From Symsagittifera roscoffensis (taxonomy: Eukaryota > Xenacoelomorpha > Acoela > Convolutidae): a DNA stretch of 64,000 nt. This document shows positions 14,832-24,100 of this stretch, piece by piece. The DNA lies in the NCBI RefSeq assembly GCF_963678635.1, contig NC_087064.1, positions 31,534,369 to 31,598,368 of the forward strand, in the 5' to 3' direction. The first letter of the stretch is position 1; each line of letters opens with the position of its first letter. The notes beneath the pieces were generated by a model. The model had not been told where the DNA came from. It did no database searches and worked only from the letters and a program-made list of their open reading frames with translations. A program made the position numbers and the translations under genes.

Positions 14832-17800
14832 CATGTTGCCTCTAATTTCACTATTACAAACCTATAAGGGGTAAAAATGAAAAGATGAAAAAAATATCAC
14901 ACACTGATGCAATTACTTATATCAAAAGATCAAATATCAAATAAAAACTTCATCTCACACCTCAAAAGCTAGCATATTACCGCCAATTAACTTTCACTTT
15001 GAATGCTACAATTTCACCATCAATAGCCTCATTACAAAAAAAATTACCCAAAAAAGTACATGAAACTATCAGAGAATAATAATCATTAATCAGTCCCGCG
15101 TTTCATTCATTATTTTGCCACAAACTTCCCTATTACAAGCTAAGAAGGTACAAGTAAAAAATACTTCCAAGAGCAATCACAGATACAGACAATTATTCTC
15201 GTCATTTGAATTTTGTTATTAGAGCACAGAAATCAAGTCATTTCAGCAAATGATTTTGTACTGAACTGAAAAAGAAATCAACGTCAAACTAAAAAACTGA
15301 GATTGACGAACATTTAAGTGCTACAAAATGGAAAACTTGAGAACATTTTCAATCAGTCAGAGACAACAACAAAAAATTGCTGACCAGGCATTTTTATAAT
15401 GACTTAAAAGCCTCATTACAAATATTAAGCGAAAAATGAGTAGGCAAACTTATCAGCGATACTGTTAACCATTGATAAGTACCGCGTTTTGTTCATCCTG
15501 TTGCCTCGAATTTCACTATTAGAAAATCATAAGGGGTAAAAATTAAATTGTCAACAAAATATCAAACACTGATGCAATTACTTGTATCAACAGATGAAAT
15601 ATCGAATTCAAAAATTATCTCTCACATCAAAAGCTAGCATATTACCGCCAATTACCTTTCGTTTCAATGCTACAATTATACCACTATAGCTTCATTACAA
15701 AAAGTTTTACACAAAGAAGTACTTGAAACTATCAGAGAGAAAAATAACATTAAAGAGTCCCGCGTTTCAATCATCATTTTGACACAAACTTCCCTATTAC
15801 CGACTAAAAACGTACAAGAGAAAAAAAATTCAAAGAGCAATCACAGATACAGACAATTATTCTCGTCACTTGAATTTTGTTATTGGAGAATAGAAATTAA
15901 GTCATTTTAGCAAAAGAGTCTCTACTGAACTGAACTAGAAACCTACGCCAAATTAAGTAAAATGAGAGTGACGAACATTAAAGTGGTACGAAATGGCAAA
16001 ATTGAAACCATTTCATTTCCATCAGACACAACAACAAAGAATTGCACACCATGAAATTTTATAATGACCTTAAGCCCTATTGCAAACATAACACAAAAAC
16101 TGAGTCTGCAAACTTATCAGCGATACTGTTAATCAATGATCAGTCCCGCGTTTTGTTCATCCTGTTGCCTCTAACTTCACTATTACAAACTCATAAGGGG
16201 TATAAGTTAAAAAATTAACAAAATATTAAACGCTGATGCAATTACTGGTATCAACAGATGAGATATCAAATACCAATTTTATCTCTTACTTCAAAAGCCA
16301 GCATGTTACCGCCAATAAATTTACACTTTGAATGCTACAATGTTACCACTATAGCCTCATTACATAAAGTTTACACGAAAAAGTACTTGCAACTATCAGA
16401 GAGAATAATAATTAATAATCAGTCCCGCGTTTCATTCATCATTTTGCCATAAACTTCCCCATTACAGACTAAAAAGGTACAAGAAAAACTTATTTCCAAG
16501 AGCAACCACAGATGAAGACAAGGCATAACGTCACTTGAATTTTGTTATTAGAGAACAGAAATTAAGTCATTTCAGCAAATGAGTTTGTACTGAAATGAAC
16601 AAGAAATCAACGACAAACTAAAAAGAATGAGAGTGAAGAATAATAAAAGTGCTACAAAATGGCAAAGTTGAAAACATTTGAATTCAATCAGACAACTTCA
16701 ATGATTCGCCAACCGTGAAATATTATAATAAACTAAAACCCTTTATTACAAAAATTACGCAAAAAATGAGTTCGCAAACATATCAGCAACACGATTAATC
16801 ATTCATCAGTCCCGCGTTTTGTCCATCCTGTTGCGTCTAGTGTCACTATTACGAATTCAAAAGGCGTACAAGTCAAAAGATTAACAAAAGTCTATCACTG
16901 ATGCAATTAGTAATATCAACAGATGAAATAACACTTAAGTTTTTTCTGTTACCACAAAAGCTAGCATGTTACCGCCAAATAACTTTTACCTTGAATGCTA
17001 TAATTTTACCACCAATAGCCTCATGACACAAATGTTTACAAAAAAAATTATTTGAAAGTATCAGAGAGAACAATAATCATGAATCAGTTCCACCTCATTT
17101 CATTCATCAATTTGCCACAAACTTCCCTATTACAGATGAAAAAGGTACAAGAGGAAAACTTTTCCAAGACCAATCACAGATCAAGATAATTATTATCGCT
17201 ATTTGAATTTGAGAGCGGAAACCGAGTTCCTTGTACTAAACTTAAGACACCAATGTCAAACAATTTTAATAAAAATTGAGCGTTACAACTTAGTGCTACA
17301 AAATGGCGAAGTTGAAAACATTTCAATTCAATCAGACACAATTACAATGATTCGCCAAACATGAATTTTTAAAGTGACTTAAAACCCTTTATTACAAGCA
17401 TAGTTTGCGCACTTATCAGCGATAGTGTTTATCATTGATCAGCCCCCCCCCCCCCCCTTTTTATTCATCATGTTGCCTCAGTGGCAAAAACAAGCAAATA
17501 GTCGCATAATGAGCTTCACAAAGGAAGAAAAAAACTTTAAAAATATGTGAGATTCAACACCCCCACGTCCCGGAACAGTCTTAAGTCTCGACTACTGCCC
17601 CACACCACCTACATATCTCCCTAATCAGGTCAGCAAAAGGAGTAAAAAACGCATTATTTCGAATGAGTCCAGTTGGAAAATAGTGAACTCGTACGATAAA
17701 AACCAGCGTTTGCTTGGTTTATCAGTACCTCTTTTTATTCATTAGTTTGCCCCATATTTCTGTTGCAGAAAAGAAGACAAGAAGATTTTCGAAATTAGAT

Positions 17801-18460
17801 GTCGATAACGTTTTTCGTGACCTATACAATTTCGCTGTTCGATAGTGGATTTGCCTTCCTTTAAATGAAAGAAATGAACTGAATTTAAAAAAAAATCAAT
17901 TATCAAACCACTAAAGCTCAAATTTGAAGGTGAACAAACTTCAATAAGTTTTTCTAGAAATAAAAAACAAACAAAAATCATCACGACCTATCCATTCACA
18001 ATGTTCATTAACTCTTAGAAACAAAAAACTGGGAATAAGATATATTAGAAGTCATTAATCAGCCCGCATTTTGTTTATCATTTGTCCTCAAAAATGTACC
18101 AGACACACGCCAAGTTGAAGTGAAACAAACACTCAATCATGGATTATTACGAATAATCGCCAAGCATACTATATGACAACCATTCATACTCAAACATTCT
18201 TTATTACATACTATCATTACAAGTGGAAACAATAATCAGTATCAATCCCGAGAGTTTTTCATCATTGTACTTCAAACTTATCTATTACAGATTGAAAATA
18301 TTTCATGGAGCAATTTGAGATAATTACATGGTTTCACCAAGCATGCTCCTTGAGAATCATTTTAATTTACAAATCAATAATTACAATCATTGCACGAGAA
18401 TAGTAACTGAGATTATCAGAGATAATATTAATCATTGATCAGCCCCGCGTTTTAATTATC
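14832..18460. repeat. 3.6-kb duplicated block, copy 2
   Basis: Near-identical second copy of 11,209-14,831. The visible differences are few: scattered substitutions, and a C tract of 15 instead of 11 at 17,443-17,457, which explains the change in offset from 3,624 to 3,628 bp. Because even the non-satellite filler and the decayed box variants are duplicated, this is a recent segmental event and not normal monomer turnover. It ends at 18,460, where sequence switches to a dispersed element. Confidence 0.9.
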
Positions 18461-18492
18461 ATGTTGGATCTAACTGCTCTATTACAAATGCA

Positions 18493-19030
18493 ACAAGACT
18501 GCTCGTATCAGGGCGAAGCCCTGAAAGTTCCGACTGCCTTTTAACGTTTATGGAGCAGTAATAACATAAACAACATAAAAAATAAATAGAAATAAAATAA
18601 AATGAAAATTTTTTCTATGAAAATCATCCCTCCACACGCCATATAAAGTACAAATTAATAGATTTCGCTCCTTTAAACAAATCAATTATGGCTATTAAGC
18701 TTCTTACAACCAATTTGGAACGATTTCTAAGACGGATTAATTGGTTAAAAGGAGCCAAAAAACCTATTGGAGCCAAACGCTGGCGCGTTAATTGTCCCAA
18801 ATTGGTCAAAATGGCCAAAACGGCAATCTTTAAACCCTCATAACTTTACGAAAAATGATCACAGGTGAAATATCTTTTCAAATTTAAGCTCAAGACCACA
18901 ATAGCTTTCTAATGATGTAAAAAATTTCCGTCAAAAATGGCTAGTTAAAAAGTCGAAATTTGTCAGAAGAAAAAAAACCCACCCCGAGCACAAATATTCC
19001 GTTACTTTCGTATCGAAAGTCGGAACAATA
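18493..19030 (+). mobile_element. Dispersed element family X, copy A
   Basis: First of four related copies (the others start near 22,365, 24,597 and 28,534), all in the same orientation. The copies share a left end AAGACTGCTCGTATCAGGG with a perfect hairpin TCAGGGC-GAA-GCCCTGA at 18,508-18,524, then TTCCGACTGCC and a run of AAATAAAA-type sequence. The shared right end is CCCGAGCACAAATATTCCG then TTTCGTATCGAAAGTCGGAAC. GTTCCGACT near the left end is the reverse complement of AGTCGGAAC at the right end. No coding capacity is seen. It looks like a non-autonomous DNA element or structured SINE-like unit; the superfamily is unknown. Confidence 0.7.
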
Positions 19031-19582
19031 AAGTTAAAATAAAAAATATAGGAATAAGAATAGAATGAAATAATTCGCCAACTATGCTGCCTTTTACCCC
19101 ACATACTATGATTTTACCTAACATTGCAAATTACGCGCAAGAAATACACAAAAGAAAGATTTGAGACTATCAAAGCCAATCGCAATCCTTAATCAGTCCC
19201 GCGTTTCATTCATCATTTTGCCAAAAAATATTGTTCACCAATCCAAATGTTCACCAATCATAATACTGGGTAGTACAGATACGAAAGGCACTAAAGGAAA
19301 CTATTTCAAAGGAGCGATCAAAGATTTAAACAAATGTTCACCAATCCTACCTTTTGATAATTCTTTTATCTTAAATTTCCTTATGGATCAAAAGACTACA
19401 TCAGAGACTGTATCAGAAAGAACGAGCATCATTGATCAGTCCCGGGTTTCAATCATCCCTTTACCCTAAACTTCTGAATGGCAGAAAAAACCAGCTACTC
19501 GAAAGGAGTTACGAGCAGGCCATATACCCGCGGTCGGAAGGAAAATTGAATACCTTGTATCAGATAGAGTAACAATCATTCA

Positions 19583-19690
19583 CCAAAACCGCAGTATAAA
19601 TCGAACTTAAAAGAGTACTTGAAGAAACTTCAATGTGCATCTGAAATCATAAAAGAAATGTTTCATCAATGCAGCGTTCTAATAAGACTT
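19583..19690 (+). repeat. ~105-bp direct repeat, left copy, flanking the RT relic
   Basis: This stretch (ACCAAAACCGCAG... to ...GCAGCGTTCTAATAAGACTT) recurs with about three quarters identity at 20,477-20,585. The two copies bracket the reverse-transcriptase relic. They could be terminal repeats of a dead element, two eroded satellite-margin units, or a very old duplication. They are too long and too diverged for a simple target-site duplication. Confidence 0.55.
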
Positions 19691-19739
19691 GAAGTGCAAT
19701 TCCTAATTATATATAAGCATCTCGCAGAGAACTACCATG

Positions 19740-20500
19740 AATAAGAAGAAGAGACCATGATCGGCTGGGTAGTGCCGCTTGTTTAGGAAGGGCTCGAGAC
19801 GTGATTTGAACAACTACTGAGGCGAGTGTCTATTGCCGCTGATAAGTCATCTAAGCGCAAGGATCTAAGCCACCAGGATTAGGAAATGGGCAGAGAACAT
19901 CGGAGCGCTGGAAGAAAAGCAGAGTGGATTCCGAACCTCAAGATCCACGTACAATGCAACGTCCTGAGATCAAGCGGAGAGCAAGATGATCTACGAACAG
20001 GAAGAAGTAACCCCGGGGGAGCGAGCAGGAGCCTTACTACTCGATAAAAAAGGCATAACCCGGGGTAAATTGACCCTTAATGTGGCGGATCCTTGTAAAC
20101 CTTGGGATAGGCGACATGTACATGACCAAGTGAAGGGGAGAGAGGCAACGAGCGAAAGCTGGTAACCAAATGCGGATTGCGAGAAAGATGCGCAATTTCA
20201 CACATCATCTTCAACATCTACCACGGGAAAGCCATCAAGGAAGCACATAAGAGACTGAGAGCTGAAACAGAGAAACAGCAAGAGTGCGGACTTGAATGGA
20301 AGAGGAAACCAGTAAGTCTCCCAGCAGCAGACCCCAAAGTGACCCTAGCGAGCAGTGCGTCGAAAACAATCAAGACCAGCGAATCTTTGACCGCTGATGA
20401 CTCAACACCTAAGCTCAGATGTGGGCGTAAACGGACGAGAGAGAGAGAGAGAGAAAGAGATAAAAAAGAACCACTCACCAAAACCTGTTTAAATAGACCT
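19740..20500 (+). pseudogene. Broken reverse transcriptase of a non-LTR retrotransposon
   Basis: A GC-richer island in otherwise AT-rich DNA. In one frame near 19,806-19,955, interrupted by stops, it reads NNY-stop-GECLLPLIS, ATRIRKWAENIGALEEKQSGF and FRTSRSTYNATS. This is the pattern of the fingers/palm start of a non-LTR reverse transcriptase (NYRGI...LLP...; Q-x-GFR-x-x-RST). Further on, in another frame, REGCA-like RERCAISHIIFNIYHGKA at ~20,180-20,230 fits RT motif B and its F-N-I-Y-H neighbourhood. I do not see an intact YADD box. Several stop codons and frameshifts show it is dead. The longest open stretch is 20,177-20,503 (108 codons). It sits between ~105-bp direct repeats in the satellite margin. 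The clade is not assigned. Confidence 0.65.
20437..20461. repeat. GA microsatellite
   Basis: Imperfect (GA)n run at the end of the reverse-transcriptase relic. A similar tract occurs at 20,929-20,957. Confidence 0.85.
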
Positions 20501-20585
20501 TAAGGGAGCACTTGCAAAAACTTCAACGGTCATCTGAAATCAAAGAACAAAAGTTTTCTTCAATGCAGCGTTCTAATAAAAACTA
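20477..20585 (+). repeat. ~105-bp direct repeat, right copy, flanking the RT relic
   Basis: Partner of 19,583-19,690. Shared blocks include CATCTGAAATCA and AATGCAGCGTTCTAATAA. It directly follows the GA-rich tract that ends the reverse-transcriptase relic. Confidence 0.55.
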
Positions 20586-20925
20586 AAGATTCTTACTATG
20601 CAGTTCCTTACTAGAAAAGAGGATAAACAGAGAAAATTAGAAGCTATCAGGGAGAGTATTAATCAGTAATCAGTCCCGCGTTTTAATCATCATCTTTCAT
20701 CAATGTTTTCAAATTCTGAAATGAAGCGTAAAAAAAGAATCATAATATTTCACTCCCGCTTTTTATTCATCGTTGTACCCTAAACTTCAATAAAACCTCA
20801 AATTCTTGTCCTTCGTAATTTAGTGATAATTCATCAAAATTACCTTTAAATAACCCTTTTACTTCAAGCTTCATTGGAACAAGGATTAAATTAGCACAGA
20901 ATGAAAAATTAGCACAGAATAAATC

Positions 20926-20928
<3 letters not shown>

Positions 20929-20956
<28 letters not shown>

Positions 20957-20957
20957 C
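20929..20957. repeat. GA microsatellite
   Basis: Second (GA)n tract, about 490 bp from the first, in the decayed satellite 1 margin. No gene is associated with it. Confidence 0.85.
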
Positions 20958-21002
20958 AGAACAAAAAGAGAGTGCTGTTAACTGACGAGGTTTATTAATC
21001 AT

Positions 21003-21033
21003 TTTATTTCCCGACCGGTTTTTATTTACCGGT
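21003..21033 (-). terminator. Poly(A) signals with hairpin, 3' of the coiled-coil gene
   Basis: On the minus strand AATAAA occurs at 21,026-21,021, 21,008-21,003 and 20,996-20,991, about 115-150 bp after the proposed stop codon. The first lies in the 8-nt loop of an inverted repeat ACCGGT...ACCGGT (21,014-21,019 and 21,028-21,033). A cleavage and polyadenylation region is the natural reading; the role of the hairpin is unknown. Confidence 0.5.
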
Positions 21034-21140
21034 TAGAAAAGCTGGAAATAATTGATCAACACATGAACAGTAGAGAAACAAAAAACTCCTTATTCCTGCT
21101 ATTCATTAGTGCCGCTTTTCATTATTCAGCTGGATTGAGC

Positions 21141-24100
21141 TCAACATTTGATAGGCTCATCATATCGGCTAAGTGAATACTCACTGTTGCGTGCTTCTGC
21201 TCTTTCGTGGGTTCTTCTACCTCCAATCGGATTGGCCGACGAGCCAGCAGTGTGTTTCTGCCTGTTCGAGGTACCACCCGAGCTATGCTGGAACAAAACC
21301 AGTTCCAAGTTCTTGAATGAATCGGAGTACGTGTTTTCGAACATCCTCTGAAACAGAAACATTTGATATGATAACTTGACATTCGAGACTCGCTATAATT
21401 CCTCAAGAAATCGTTTTGTTCTTCCCAACATCATGATTGATGTCTTCTAGTGGTTTGGTTGAGCAATGTTTTTTTGTGGCAGTTTTGTAAACGGAAGGGC
21501 AATTTTTGCGTGGCTAAATTCTGCAATCACACTTCTGCGTGGCAAAAAAGCAGCTCTATAAAGTTAAAAAAGTAACAGTAGAACAAGCCTCGAATTAGTA
21601 AAAGTTCAACTACGTATCAGATTCAATCCAGCAACGTAGAGATTTAGAGTCCCACGCACTAGCCACTCATCCACGGACCTTTAATATGCATAAACACTAG
21701 CCAACAAACAAAGCAGATAACAGATACTATGAAATTTCGGGTCTTTTCTGTTATACGGCGCAAAAATGATTTTTTTCAAATTTTGAAAATTGAATCATAA
21801 CGCTCGAATCTGATTGGTTGAAATAGGTTTCAGCGAAAGCAAATCTGGATATCCAACTATAAAAACAAGCTCATTTGACAATTTGATACTTTTTCGGCCG
21901 TATAACAGAAAATATCCGAAACTTCCAATGCTACAGCTCGTGAGCACATTTATTTGTAAGTTAAGTTGCAAAAAAAAGGTTCGCACTAATACACTACAGT
22001 CGCTAAAGCCCTCAAGTTCAACACAGAGGCGAAGTTGCACTTCGCATACACAAGCAAATATATGACCGGTAACGCTACTGGGAAAAACTGAATGAGCAAA
22101 ATTTTAAGTCAACAAAAATTCTTAAGGGAAGCAAGCCAACTACGACCCATAGCAATACCAGTCACTTTGAAGAAGAAAAAATTTACCAATTGCACATGCC
22201 TTAATTTATAGAGCGGACGCATTTTAGCTAGTTTACAAAAAAGTTCATTAAAAACATCCGACCCTCTCCAGGTTCGAACCCTCTTATTTTGTTGCGGTTC
22301 TCCTTCCATACCTTTACGCTACAGATCCATGATACCTTGAAGCTAAAGTGCTATGTGTAATACAAAACTGCTCGTATCAGGGTGAAACCGTGAATGTTCT
22401 GACTGCCTTTTAAGTTCAATGGAGCAGTAATAACATGAAAAAATTTAATGTTAATTAAAATAAAATAAAACTTTTTTAATTTGAGATTTTTGTGAAAATC
22501 ATCCCCCCACGCCTCATAAAGAACAAAGTGATAAATTTCGCTCCTAGTAACAAATCAATTATGGCAAATAAGCTTCCTTCAACCAATTTGGAACGATTTC
22601 TTTGACAGATTAAATCTCCGCTTACACGTCCCAAATTCACTTAAATGACAATCTGAACAGGTGAAATATCTTTTCAAGTTTAAGCTCAGGGCAACAAAAA
22701 CTTTTGAATGATATTAAAAAATTCCGTCAAAAATGGCTAGTTAAAAATTCGAAATTTGTCTGAAAAAAAAAACCACCCCGAGCACAAATACTCCGTTACG
22801 AAAGTCGGAACAATAATAGTCGAAGTTAATATCCTTAGCATTTGCTGTACTTAATAGCTGGTTATTGATCAAAATGAACACTTTCAAAATGAACAAATTT
22901 TATCGCAACAATATTTGCGACTTAGGTTGGAAAAAAGAAAGATAGCTCATACTATAACACAAGCTATGCTTGTGCAAATAACGGAAGAAACTTAAATACC
23001 TGACGCTTCAGCGCATGCTCAAGTTCGACTCGGATGGAGTTAAAGTTCTGTTCGTAATCTGCCAGCTGCCTCTTCAGTTGATCATTCTCGTGCTTGGAAG
23101 ACTTGAACGAAGATTCAACTCTCATTTTTTCTTCTTTCAACCTGAATATTTTATCAGTTCATTTCCAAGTTACTGATTCTCAGTCAGTTTCAAAGTTTTT
23201 GATTGAAAAACTAATTCTTCCATAGCAAGATTTCACAAATTCACTTCCAAGTTCACTAACTATTTTGTTATCCGAATAAAAGGGGTTTAAAACATATTTT
23301 CAACTAACACATTTAGCTTGAGACAATTCATCATTTCTGTTTTTTCTTTGACAAACCATACCAATTTTACGAACTTATAAAGAAGATCTAGCTAACAATT
23401 TCCGATAATTTCGTCTAGACGCCAATTTCTTCCCATTGAGAAAATTCATCAGCCCCAATAATTCAGCATATCATTTCTGAGCCAAAAAAACTCTGCGCAC
23501 CAAATACAATTGGCAACTAATTCTTCTCGCAATACTTGCATTATTAGCTCCTGAGCCAACTGGCCGTTCTCGTGTTTGCTGTTTTCATAGCTCCTGATAA
23601 GGTCGCTAAAACACATCAAAGTAATTTTAACCAACACATCACATGTCTTCAAGAGATTCATTGATTACCTTGGCAGCCTATTTGAGTCATTTGATTACAT
23701 TAAGATGCTACTTGTACTTGGTTCCACAGTGCAACTTGCTATATTCTTTGCTTTTAGCTTTTCAAAAACGAATAGTACTGCAAGAGTGTCCTCACGTGAG
23801 TTGGTTTGTTATTTTCTCAGTCTTGTCTGCCATCCGGTTCTTCTCACTCGTTTCCTTCATCAACTGATTCTCCAGCTCCTCAACTCTTTTCTATAAAACA
23901 CAATAACAACCGCGTTATATTCGAATACGCTAAACTGGTAAAGAGCAGTGGTGAAGTGGTTACGTATCCGCCTCTTAATTGAAAGGTCGGATGTTCGAGG
24001 ACCACCGTGAACTGTGCTCGTTTCTCGAGGGTGAGGTAACTTTACCCAGCCCAGAAAAAACAGCCAAAAAATTGCATGTAGTTCTTAAGCAGGGGCACAA

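Larger units (their letters stand above)
18461..21115. repeat. Decayed margin of satellite 1
   Basis: Isolated and progressively damaged copies of the satellite box continue past the main array. They are CAGTCCCGCGTTTCATTC at ~19,194, CAGTCCCGGGTTTCAATC at ~19,437, CAGTCCCGCGTTTTAATC at ~20,671, CACTCCCGCTTTTTATTC at ~20,751 and AGTGCCGCTTTTCATTAT at ~21,108. Each is followed by recognisable but worn post-box sequence (TTCATCATTTTGCC-like). The regular spacing is broken by a dispersed element (18,493-19,030), a reverse-transcriptase relic (19,740-20,500) and two GA microsatellites. This is the expected look of an array edge no longer homogenised. Confidence 0.75.

Noticed and set aside
1-18460. 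CRISPR-like array because of a regularly spaced short box
   Set aside because: Spacing is ~280-380 bp and the intervening sequence is itself repeated. This is satellite DNA in a eukaryote.
19161-19469. 102-codon + strand frame
   Set aside because: It spans two satellite 1 boxes, and the peptide repeats the translation of the box region (NQSRVSFIILP and DQSRVSIIPLP).
20218-20481. Minus-strand frame of 87 codons rich in Leu/Ser
   Set aside because: It is antisense to the reverse-transcriptase relic, and the SLSLSL run is the GA microsatellite read backwards.
21122-21406. 94-codon minus-strand frame starting upstream of the last coiled-coil exon
   Set aside because: It is a different frame of the same exon. 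The exon frame that joins in phase to the preceding exon ends at 21,141.
22265-22285. B-box-like palindrome GGTTCGAACC as another tRNA or SINE
   Set aside because: No A box at a suitable distance on either strand.
23943-24006. Functional tRNA-Lys gene
   Set aside because: A and B box-like sequences are present, but the acceptor and D arms do not pair well and a SINE-like body follows.
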